Below, one piece after another: positions 12,501 to 24,500 of a stretch of 64,000 nucleotides of DNA (position 1 is the first letter of the stretch; each line of letters begins with the position of its first letter). The DNA comes from Gymnorhina tibicen (taxonomy: Eukaryota > Chordata > Aves > Passeriformes > Artamidae): the NCBI GenBank assembly GCA_013399875.1, contig VXAZ01005706.1:52065-116064 (forward strand), read 5' to 3'. Under the pieces are notes generated by a model. That model made no database searches. It was given only the letters and a program-made list of their open reading frames with translations, and was not told the DNA's origin. A program made the position numbers and the translations under genes.

Positions 12501-15500
12501 TCACCTGGAGAGTACGAGTCAAGATTGGCACAGTCTGAGAAAACAGAGGGTGTGGATTCTGCTTTGACAGCTGAACGTGACCATCTCTTTTTCGAGAGCC
12601 AGGAGGTGAGCTTCACCTCTCTGCAGAAAGCAGATGTGCGGGACCATTCTCCAACACCTGAAAAGGAACATGGAGCATCCCCTGATGGGCAGGAGTTGAG
12701 ATTCACCCCAGTTGGAAAAGTAGACGGTCTTGAACCTTTGACACTGAATGATAGAGCCTCCATGTCACCGGATGACAATGACTTGAAATCCATCCCTGTT
12801 GAAAAAACGGATCATGCAATGCCTTCTTTAATGCCTGAAGGTGGGCGCTCGGTGTCTCCTGATAACTACAGTGTGAGGTCAGGCCCTGGTGAAGAAACAG
12901 GGGATCTGGAGCCTTCTTTGAGATCTGAGCGTAGATACTCCACATCCTCCTATCAGGAAGGTCAGGAGCTGAAGTCTCCCATGGAGGAAGAGGGTCTGGA
13001 GTCCTCTGTGACATCTGAACATAGACGATCTGTGTCCCCTGAGGGTCATGACCAGAAATCTACTGTGGATGAAGAAATGGATGATCTGGAGAGGCATTCC
13101 ACTTCCCCTGATGAGCACGAGTCAAGATCTAGCATTGGTGAAGAAGCAGAGGATCTGGAGCAGCCTTTGACAACAGAACGTAGGTGCTCTGAGTCCTCTG
13201 ATGAGCACGAGTCAAGGTCAACCACTGGAGAAGAGGCAGAGGATGCAGAAGGCTCTTTGGCAGCTGGAAGAAGAGACTCTGTATCCTCTGATGACCGTGA
13301 GTCAAGGTCTGCTGCTGGGGAAGATGTAGAAGATGGGGAACCCTCCTTGACAGCTGAGCGCAGACACTCCACATCTTCTGATGACCGTGAGTCAAGGTCT
13401 ACAGCTGATGAAGAAGCAGAGGATTTGACAGCTGAACGTCGCTCTGTGTCTCCTGATGGACGTGAGTCAAGGTCAACTGTTGGCGAGGATGCAGAGGATG
13501 TGGAACCCTCCTCGGCAGCTGAACAAAGAGATTCCACTTCATCAGACGAGCAAGAGTCAAGGTCTACTGCTGGTGAAGATGCAGAGGATGTGGAACCCTC
13601 CTCGGCAGCTGAACAAAGAGATTCCACTTCATCAGACGAGCAAGAGTCAAGGTCTACTGCTGGTGAAGAAGCTGAGGATGTGGAACCTCTGACAGCCGAG
13701 CACAGACGTTCTGCATCCCCTGATGGGGCTGAATCAAGGTCTACCACTGGTGAAGAAGAAGGAGAGGATGCAGAGCCCTCCTTGACAGCTGAACAAAGAG
13801 AGTCCACATCGTCAGATGAGCGTGAGTCAGAGTCTTCCAGTGGTGAAGAGGAGGGAGAAGATGCGGAGCCCTCTTTGGCAGATGAAGAAAAGCAGGATTC
13901 CATGCCTCTTGAGCAGTCGGAGGAACAGGACTCTTCCTTTGTCCCTGAAAGTAGACGTTCTGAGTCTTCCGAACGTGAAAAGTCTAGATCCAAATCTGTT
14001 GATAAAGCATCTGACAAAGAGTCTCCACAGAGATCTGTAAGCAGACACTCAAAGTCTCCTGCTCGCCAAAAGAGTCGATCCGTGTCTGTAGAAAAAACAG
14101 CAGATAAAGAGTCTGTGCGGAGGTACAGACGGAGACGCTCCAGGTCCACGGCTCGCCAGAGGAGCCAGTCAACATCTGTAGAAAAAACAGTGGACAAGGA
14201 ATCCTCGCGGAGGTCCAGGCGGAGACGCTCCAGGTCCACAGCTCGCCAGAGGAGTCAGTCCAAGTCTGTGGAGAAAACAGCAGATAAAGAGTCATCGCGC
14301 AGGTCCAGAAGCCGGCGCTCCAGGTCCTCCCAGCGCAGATCCAAGAGATACGACACAGACTCGCGCTCCAGACGGAATCGCTCCAGGTCAGCAACACGGA
14401 GAAGGGCGTCAAGATCTCGGTCCAGCTCGTTGTCACGTTCCAGGCACAGGAGGAGGAGCAGGTCAAGGTCAGCGTCACGAAGGCGGCGCTCCTTGTCGAG
14501 AGACAGGCGCAAGAGGTCTCAGAGAAACAGATCAAGGTCTACTGACAGGAGAAGGAGAAGATCCGACTCGAGAGACCGTAGGATATCGCTCCGATTGCGG
14601 AGCAGGAGTCGGACCCCTCTTCGCCAGAGGCGGTCACGGTCCAGGGGAAGGAGACGGAGCTCCAGCAGGTCCCCAATCCGACTGCGGCGCTCACGCTCTT
14701 CGGGGAGAAGGCGCTACAGCAGATCCCCCGACCGGCGCAGGTCCAGGTCCTCGGAGTTCTCCAGCAGATCACCCAAACGTCTTACAGACCTGGGTAAGTG
14801 GCTGCTTTATTTTCAGTGGTTCCGTGGTGAGGTGGTAGGGGTGGATTTGCATAGTCTGATTTTAGCTGTGCAGCATTCATAAGGAATTTCTTGGAAGTCG
14901 CTCCGTGCATTAGTTTTAGGCAGTGACTTCCAGTAGGAACCTTTATTGGAAATAAAAGTTGGAGTGGAGTCAACACTGAACATTTGAGTGAAAGCCTCTT
15001 TAGAGCCAGTTTTGCCTTGGTTCTGGAGCTTTTGGACAAAAGTAGCATGTTGCAGTCTTGAGGAATGCTCTACATAGTATAGTAAAGGCCAAGTGCTTGT
15101 ATGTAAGAAAATTTAGAATTTCTGCTTCTGAGAACAAAGGTCATTTAGGTGCCAGGTGGAGAGTCCCAAGCTCTGTTGTCAGCTGTTCCCAGTACTCTTG
15201 TCTTGCCTTTTTCCTGTGGTAAGAACTTAAAGGAAAGAGAGGCTTGTTTCTGCAAATAGTCCTAGTCTCAGCAGATCAGAAAGTAAAATAAAATTTTATG
15301 AGCTGCATCTTTGCGCTTGGGGGAGGAGAGGCTGTGTTGTTTCCTTGGGTCGTGAGTTAGGTAAGGGGAAAGAAGGTTTGAACTGGGAGCTGAGCTCTTG
15401 CACAGTGTGTGAGGGAACCTGTGGCAGACTTGAGGTTCTAAACCTTCCAGTCCTGCCTCAGAGTTACCATGGAAGCCTTCCAGTTAGGAAGTTATTTGCA

Positions 15501-18500
15501 AACTGGCAGAAGGCTTAATTTATTCTCATATCTTATTTCTATGTTAGGGCTGTCCTTTTCTCCTCATTAAAGGAAAATACTGTTTTAGTAACAGTTTTGC
15601 ATCTAATTGTATTTTAAGCAAGAGCACGTTTTACTCAGAACTTGTTTTTCTGTTTGGTGGTTGTCAGTAGCTTTTGGGCTACGTCTGGGGAGATGAGAAT
15701 TCCTCCAGAGCTTTGAGAGCTTTTCAGAGATAGTTAATGAGGAAACTGGACTTTATGCTGTGGAGGAAGGACTCAGTATTGCCAAAACTGGAATGAATCA
15801 GTGAAGTAAGAGACATCAGAACTTGAGGGGTTGGAGGCTGCTGGGTGCTGTAATTGGGACTGCTGTGCTTTGGGTTACATTTGCAGTTTCACTTGCCTTC
15901 TGCACAGACCAGGCTTAAAGCCTAGAGCAGCTCAGTACGATTTTAGTTATTGTCACGGAACATAAAAAATGCACAGTGCAGGTAGAATCTTGTTTAGTTT
16001 GCCAGAAACGCTTCTTTATTATTAAAACAATCTATAAAAATAATAACTTCCTTTTAAAAAAAAAAAAATCCTTTTAGACAAGGCCCAGCTACTTGAAATC
16101 GCCAAAGCCAACGCAGCCGCCATGTGTGCAAAGTCTGGCGTGCCCTTACCCCCGAGCCTGATGCCTCTGCTGTCCCAGAAGAAGGATGACAAAGCCAACC
16201 AGAAGTCCTCGAGGGACACCCTGAAGGAGCTCACTGAGGTGAGGGAGAGCAGCAGCATCAGACCTGACTGTAACCACACTGGGGGAGGTTGTCACTGCGT
16301 GTTCGTGTCACCTGGGAGCTGCCTTGTGTTCAGAACCCCAGGATCCCTGGGGCTGGAAAAGCCCTCCCAGCCCAGCCAGGCCAAGCTGTGCCCCATGCCC
16401 ACCTTGGCCCCAGCCCAGAGCACTGAGTGCCACAGTGTCCAGGCACTCCTTGCACACCTCCAGGGATGGGCACTCCAAACCTCCCTGGGCAGCCCCTTCT
16501 GAAGCCTGACCTCCCTTTTGAGCCCTTATTCTCCACACAGGTTTTTTTAAGTCAGCAAAACTGGTATTTTTAGTTCCATGGAAATGCATGAAATCAAATT
16601 ATTTTGCTTTTTCTTATTTTTAGTTTTGATTCTGTTCTAATTTTGTACAAGTAGGTAGTTCTCCCTGCAGTCTTGTAGTGAAATCCAAAGCTTTCACTCC
16701 TGATTTTTTGTTCTGGTGATGTTAGTTATGGAATCCCAGGTTTGAGTTGGAAGGGATTTCAAAGCTCAACCTGTCCCACCCCCTGCCATGGGCAGGAACA
16801 CCTTTGACTGTCCCAGGTTGCTCCAAGCCCCATCCAGCCTGGCCTTGGACTTCCCTCAGAATGGAGAAAATCTGGAATAGAAAAGCACCTTCATTTTTTT
16901 TTTTAAATTGCATCATCAGTGTGACAGTTCTGGAATTGTGTTTATAGAAATAATCTGAGATGAAGCAGTGTCCAGGTGCTGAGAAACAATCTGCAGTTGT
17001 GCCTGGGCTGGGGAAGTACTGGGTAAGAGCTGAGCTGGTGCAGGTGCCTTGTGCTGACACCCTGGGTGGTTTCTCACGTAACGTGACCAAGATCCAGCAT
17101 AGCTTGTGCTGATCAGGAGGCCCCAAACCTGCCCCTCCTTTCCCTTTCCAACTTTGGAGATCTGTTGGATGACGTTTCTGTCCTTTTGACTCCAAACTGA
17201 CCATAGAAGCAGTGCAGGCAGTAGGAAATCAGTAAAGACACTTCAACCATAAAATTCTGGCCTCTTAAGAAAGTCTTTTTGTCTTTTGTCCTTTTCTTTC
17301 TCTCTTTTCTTTTCCCCCCATGGAGGCTCCTCCCAGTGTGACTGTGGTATCCCCATAACACCCGTGTGTTTTACATTTGATTCTGCTGCACATCAGGTGG
17401 GGGTGTCTCACATAGCTGGCCAACACCACAGTATTCCAGAAGCATCTGAGATCTTCTGGAGCCATCACTTCTGACAAGGTCCCTGCACTACCAGAGAACT
17501 GAGTCAGTAACCAAGGAGTGCCTGGCAAAGCCATGGTGGTGTGGGATAATTTGTGTAGAATATCCAGAGTCCATCTATTGATGCTGTTGCTGAGAGATTT
17601 CCCACCTGCTGGTTTAGTAAAGAAAACCACTTTTTTTTATAAGAGCGTTGTTTGTGAGTTTGGGTTGAAAGTTCGGGTTTACTCAGAGCTGCCATTTCCC
17701 TCTGTTTGGTTTTTCAGAAATGCAAGAAGATTGCTCAGAGCACTGATGATGTGATAGTGAACAAGCCTCACGTTTCTGATGAAGAGGAGGAGGAACGGCC
17801 TTTCTATAATCATCCTTTTAAGCTGAGTGAACCCAAACCCATTTTCTTCAATTTAAGTGTGAGTGCTACTTTAATTTCCAATGCTTTAAATCCTGGTTCT
17901 TTTTAAATAATGAGAGTAATTCTACAGAAATTTATCAGGGGTTGATAATCTTGGAGAAATTGGGAGTATTTCTTTATCAATTTAAAGGAACACTCCCAAT
18001 TCCATCAAGATTAAATTGATAATCGTGGTTGAAATTGTGTTTCTTTAAGTGCATCTGAGAATCAAATGCTTTGAAGCATGGATTGGAATTTGTTTAAGTT
18101 TTGTTGGGGTTTGGGGTTTGTTGGGGTGGTGGGTGGGTTTTTTTCAATTTCATTTTTGGGGAGGTTTGTGCCCATGAAAGTTTGTTCTGATTTTGCAGGA
18201 TATAAAGCACTAAAAAAGCTGTAATATGCTCAGCAAAAATAGAAATAACATTCCTTGTTTTGTCTATAAATATGTATAGCTTCTGGTGTACACAAAATAA
18301 GCAGTAATGCACATTTACATAAGGTGTAAGGTAGAAATGGATTTAGATTTTTTTATTGTATTTTTAGAAAAGGCTACAATGAAATTCAGGAAACCTTGGA
18401 ATTCCCCCAGGCTCCGAGGAGGAATGTTCTGTAGTGTTGTGGGCTGCTCTGCCTCTTGGACATGTTTTTGACCCTTTCAGTTTTGTTCTTTCTCTCTGCT

Positions 18501-21500
18501 AGTCTTAAAACCATTCCCATCCATATTCCTAGGAGTTTATCCAGTATTAGCCAGTGCTACCAGCTGTGTTTGCCTCTTGGAAGGGAACCTGGCAGGGATT
18601 TCTGCAGGTTTTTAATATATTAACAACACCAAGCAAAACAAGGCCATAGACATCATCTGCTTGGAGACTCAGGCTGCTGCTAAAAATAGCCCAGAATTAG
18701 AAACCCAAATGCTGAGAGCTGCTTTCTCTCCACTCATGGGGAGCTTTTGATCACAGGCAATGTTTTGCTGCCCACGATTTTTACCTTGGAACTTTCCATA
18801 CAAAATACCCATGTGGCAGGTGGAGATGGTTCTTGTTGTGATGGGGTCAGCTGGGATAGGGGGGTCGGGGATTTTGGGTTGCTGGAAGTTGATTTAAAGG
18901 ATTTTTCATCTTCTCTTACAGTGCAGTTTGTGAGTCACTTGTGTGTTTTTAGGGCTGTGCCAAAATGATTAATTGTAAAGGCTTGCTGCCCTGCAGTAAG
19001 GACAAGAGTTCTGTAAAAACCAGATCCCAGGTGTTGCAACAAACCCACCTCGCGACTCTTGCGTGTTTTCAAGCCTTAATTTCTTCTCATTTCATCTCTT
19101 TCAGACTCCCAGCATAAAACCAGCACCACCACCCCAACCAAAAAACCAGGTCAGCCTGTCCAAGGAATTCCCTGTTTCCTCTGGGTCTCAGCATAGGAAG
19201 AAGGAGGCAGACAGTGTGTATGGAGAGTGGGTTCCCGTGGACAAAAACGGCAAAGACGACGGCAAGGATGATGTTTTCCCCAAGCCAGCCATTGAGGTAA
19301 GGAAGGCAAGGAGAGCATATCATATAAGAAAGCCAAAACCATCACCGGGGCAGTCTGGTACCAAATTGCAGTCTGGGAAAAAAACGAAAAAGGCACTTAA
19401 AAAGGTAGTGCCTAAAACTGCACTAAGCTAAGGAGTTGAGCTCTGCAAATTGGGGATTCTCACAGGGGCAGTGGTGGAAGCAGCCTGTACCCATCCTGCT
19501 TCTGGCAACTGGGGACTTCTTGGTCTCAACAGAATTTAAACTGTAGCTGGAAGATGAAAAAAACTTCCTCGTTCAGTTTCCTGCACAGGTTAATTAATAA
19601 TACCTTGAGGTTTGCACAGTAATGTACATAGTGCTAATTAAAATTGTCCCACCAGTCTTAGAACAAGAACATCACATTGGAATGTAATCCATTAAAAATT
19701 GTAAGTAGTTGCTAAAACTTTCACTTCCTCTGGATGTATGGATTTTTTAGCTTTGCACTCACGTTTTCTCCCATGGCTGTCTTGCACGTGGCCTCCCAAA
19801 GGAGAAGCTAATTGTATGGATAATAAACTAAAAAAGCCAAAGCAAGTGTTTTTCCCCCTGAAATTGCTTTCAAAGAACATTTTGGGGGGGGGGGGGGAGG
19901 GGGTGGTTGTAATTAAGTAAATTAAATATTTAAGAGAGATGTTAATATTTTGAAGTTGATGTTACCTGAGTGCCCCCAAAGCCCTGTTTCACACCTTCCA
20001 AAGCCAATCCCCAAAGCCTTCCCATCAATTTCTGACAAACCCATCTCGGCACTCGGTGCGCTTGGTTTCTCGGGACCTTTCTGATCTTGTACAGTTCGCT
20101 CCCTGAGGCACAGAAGGAATTTCCTTCTGGGTCTTTTACAGCACCAAAAGCACAGAGAATGTAACTCCTGTATATAGCATTTTCATGGAATGCCTCAGAA
20201 TTTGGTGGTTGGGCACCCAGCTCCTTGTTCCCTCAGCGCAGGTGGGAGCTGCACTCTGGGCTCTCGTGCTGCGGTGAAACACTGAGATGTTTGTGCAGAA
20301 TGTCATTCCCAGTTGCGTTGGAGTAAATCTATTTAACGTAACTTCCTTTCCTTCCTGTTGTGTGTATCTTTATAAATGCCTGTAACTATGTTGTCTGTTT
20401 TTATATTTTGTAAATAAATATTTTTATTTGCCTTTACCTTAACTTGGTTTGTGTTAAGGGTGATTTCAGGGGTGTTAGCTCCCCGCAGGCTGTATCATCC
20501 CCCGGGGTTTGGGAATGCAGGTACAGAATTGCTGTGTGTTTCTCCAGGGAGTCTGACAGGTAACACAGTGCTTCTCTGCTTCATTCTTCCAGTGTTCAGG
20601 AGGACTCTGTGGTGGAAATGGCTCCCTTGGAGCAACATGAGGCAGATCAGCTCCCTTGCTGGGGGAGTAGAGAGCTGGGGATGCTTGGAACTTTAGGAAG
20701 TTTCACCTAGAATTGATCTCCATTCATTGTTGCTGATTTTGCAATACTGTCACAGTTCTGCTGCAGCTCTTGACATTAAACCCCACACAATTGGTTTTGT
20801 TGCTGTGTTTTAATTCACATATTAGTTACGGGCTTAGTCTGAAACGACCCTGCTAATACATGACAGCTTGTTTCAAAAAAACCTGGTGCCTTACAGTAGT
20901 TGTGTGTGGTAGTAGGAGATGGAGGGGAAGGTCTGGAGTGATCTGAAGGCTCAGCATGTCTGTAGCAGGCAGAGAGACCTCTGAGAAAGGAGTATTTGGA
21001 AGTGCAGAGTGGCAGGGTTGGGTTATCCCAGGTGACTCGTGCAGAGATGCTGTAGGGATCTAAGGGTGCAGTAAATGCATTCATGGACCTCCAGAGTGTG
21101 TAAAACACCTGCTTTTTATTGCCAGCCACATCCTGCTTGCTTCAGTATTTGTGATTTGTGGGGGCAAGTCTGAGAAAGGGGGATCAGCCAGGAGAGCTGT
21201 GGCAGAGAACAGCACCTCGCTTCCAACTGTTTTCCTTGACTCAGTAATAACAACAACTTCTCATACTTCAAGCAGAGATTTTTTTTTTTTTTCCCAAGAT
21301 CCAAAGCTGCCATCGAGTGTCTTGACATAACACAGAGCCCTGATGGTCTCCAAAAGGGAGAAGTGTTTGGGGATTAACTCAGCAGGGAATGTTGCTAGGC
21401 CCCAGTCCGGTAAAGCACTAATACACCTGTTTGGCATGGCAGCGGTCCCCTGTGCTTTCATGGACTGCTTCCATGCCTTTGTGTATTGCTGGATTGAAAC

Positions 21501-24500
21501 TTTTGGTGAGTAGAAGAACTTTTATTTATCTCCTGGACCAGTTTCACAAACAGAAAATGAAAGAATTGTTTTAAGTATGTGAGAGGAACTTAAAAACTCA
21601 GCCAGTGTGCATTTTAAACAGGCGGTTTTACATCCATGCTGTTGTGTGAGGGGATTATTAGATAATGTTTTAATTCTTCTTGTGCCTTTTTTATGTTCTG
21701 TGTGACAAGAAATAAGCACTGAAGTCAGTCCATAAACACCTGGGACTTGTGGGATTTTAGCTCTGTCTTGGTCAGTGCCAGATACTCCAGCAATGATCTT
21801 CCCAACAGAAACACCTTTTGTCCTTAACACCAGCAAAAAACACCCTCATCTTAAAGTCAGATATAATAGAGCACAGGAGCAGTTCCTGTGTTTGGTGCCA
21901 TCGTAGATGTTGATATCTGTCTCTTCCTTGCAGTATTTACTAAATTCATGACCAGGTTCCTGGGACACGGGGTTGTGGTTTTAACAGTGTTTATTTTGTT
22001 CAGCTGAGTCAATTTTAAAGGAGTTTCAGTTTCTCCTGCTGGCCCTTTAGTACAAAATGTGTGAGAGGCCGAGGTTGAGATGGTGCCAACAAAAGAGGCA
22101 AGGCTTTTACAAAGCAAATGAAAATGAAGTTCAGGTTAACCCATCACCTTGATGTGCGTGTGCCAGCTGCTGTTCTGGGGTTTCTTCTGTGCCTCAAACA
22201 GTCCCAGCCCTTCCAGCTTCTGTCACATCTCAAGAAATTCCATTTTCTTGAACACACACTCTTCCCTTTCTGCTTTCCAGTCAGAATGATGCATAAAATG
22301 CACATCCTTTGAGGAGCAGGGCACAAGGATTTTAGAAAACAGCTGCCAGAATTTGTTATATTCTTACAGCCCCAAACGTTGTGGATTTCTTTCCGATGGC
22401 TTTGCCCAGAGTGAAGGTTTGCAATGAGCTCCTTCATGTATTTCATGTTTTCACCAAGTCACTCTGCAGCATTGTTTCAAATTTATTTTTCTTTATATTT
22501 TGTTGTGGTTCAGCAGCACAGAGGCAGATAATTCTTCCCAAAGCGGTGGATTCTGTGAGCTCACAGCCTGGTTTTACAGGATCCCTGAGGCTGGAAAAGC
22601 CCTCCCAGCCCAGCCAGGCCAAGCTGTGCCCCATGCCCACCTTGGCCCCAGCCCAGAGCACTGAGAGCCACAGTGTCCAGGCACTCCTTGCACACCTCCA
22701 GGGATGGGCACTCCAAACCTCCCTGGGCAGCTCTTGCCAAGGCCTGCCCTCCCTTTCCATGGGGAAATTGCTCCTGGTGTCCAACCCGAGCCTCCCCTGG
22801 CCCAGCCTGAGGCCGTTCCCTCTCCTGCTGTCCCTGTTCCCTGGGAGCAGAGCCCGACCCCCCTGGCTGCCCCCTCCTGTCAGGGACTTGTGCAGAGCCA
22901 CAAGGGCCCCCTGAGCCTCCTTTTCTCCAGCCTGAGCCCCTTTCCCAGCTCCCTCAGCCGCTCCTGGGGCTCCAGCCTCTTCTCCATCTCCATTCCCTCC
23001 TGGTTGAGGCTGAAGAGGGAAATTTGAAACACTAAAGTCAAGATTGTGGAATGCATCTGATTCATGCTGGAATTATTTTATACAGACAAGTTTTAGTGTG
23101 ACTTAACAGCAGAGTGCTCATGTGAACAACTCTACATGAATTTTTAGTTAAATTGCATTTAACTCTGTTGGTTAAGAAGATCTCATTGAACAGTAAAATG
23201 CTTCTCTGTTTATTACACACCAGAATTTCTTGTGACAAATAGTTCTTTAAAAATGAGTCATTGGATATTTTCAGTGTACAGGTGATTTTAAATTACCAGG
23301 GTGTTGTAGTTTAAATTCAGCTTTGTCTTTGTTCAGGGAAGCCCATCTTGTGTGCATTTAAGTAGTCCCAGGATTTCCATCACGTTGCCTGTTCCTTTGC
23401 CAGACCAGCTGTTCGCTGTGTGACCCCTCTTGGTAGCACTGCTTCTCCAGCAGCTTTTTCCAGCTCACGTGGACACTGGTGTGCTCTGCTGCATTTTCAC
23501 AAATGCTCTTTTTCCTCCTAGTGTGTGGACATAACCACAGCCATGAACGACAGAGCAGTGGCCCAGAAAAGGCTCAATGAGAACTCCTTTGACCTGGAGG
23601 CCATGTGCATGTTGAACCGGGCACAGGAGCAGGTATGTTTGGGGCTTTCAGCAGCATTTTGGGGAGCTTGAAGAAAATCAGTGTTTCCCTTTCACGGCAG
23701 ATGATTTTTCTCACCTGTTTTAAGTTTGGAAACCCAGTTATGGGTTTGTGTTTCAAAGTTCTGCTTTGGTTTTGCACTTCCTAACTCCGAGTTTTGCTGA
23801 GCTCCTTCACGTATTCCGTGTTTTCGCCCAAGTCACTCCACGACATAGTTTCAAACTTATTTTTCTTTAAATGTTATTGTAGTTCAGCAGACGTAGATAA
23901 TTCTTTCCAAAACAGTGGATTCAACGCTGGAGTTGGAGCTCAGGGTGACCATTCAGATGCTCAGATTTTGGGAGCACCTGCTTTCATCTGAGTGTCAGCG
24001 AACACACCAGATATCAACAACACGATGTAGAACTTACTGAGAGACAGCAGAGAGTTGCAAAGGAAAATGGGGAACTGCTCGTGTTGGTCTTACCGTGGGT
24101 TTTGCCGTTGCAGATCGACGCCTGGGCTCAGTCCAACTCCATCCCGGGGCAGTTCACGGGCAGCACCGGCGCGCAGATCCTGTCCTCGGACGAGCTCACC
24201 AACAGCGGGCCCCAGGCGTGGATCCGAAAGGTAGAAGTGACACAGACACTCCTGTCTCAGCACCACACTTCACACAGCAGTCGAGGGTTGCAAAATGCAA
24301 AACGAGTGCCTTACCCTGTGGCAGACAGAGCGTGTGCCCAGTGCAGCAGGCTGGGCTCAGTCCCTGTCTGCGCTGAGCCGAAGCCCTCGGTGCCACTGAG
24401 GCTGTGACAGTGCCCAGCGAGGTGTGCCCGGCGAGGCACAGCCTGCCACTGACAGGACGTGGCTGGTGCTGCTGTGCTGGCAGTGGCAGATCCTTCACTG

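Larger units (their letters stand above)
16239..17717 (+). other. SON: SON intron 4, with two CR1 fragments
   Basis: Donor GTGAGGGAGA, acceptor TTTTTCAG. It holds two minus-oriented CR1 pieces (about 16,338-16,545 and 16,729-16,850). The rest is unique. Confidence 0.8.
19432..23521 (+). other. SON: Remainder of SON intron 6
   Basis: Contains the candidate poly(A) region to about 20,460, a G-run near 19,883-19,905, unique sequence, a segment at ~22,419-22,560 with a second diverged copy in intron 7, and a CR1 fragment at ~22,578-23,000. The acceptor is CTCCTAG at 23515-23521. Confidence 0.7.

Noticed and set aside
13046..14239. 397-codon open frame on the minus strand opposite SON exon 3
   Set aside because: It is the antisense reading of the repetitive Ser/Glu/Arg codons; stop-free antisense frames are expected there, and it has no splice or start context.
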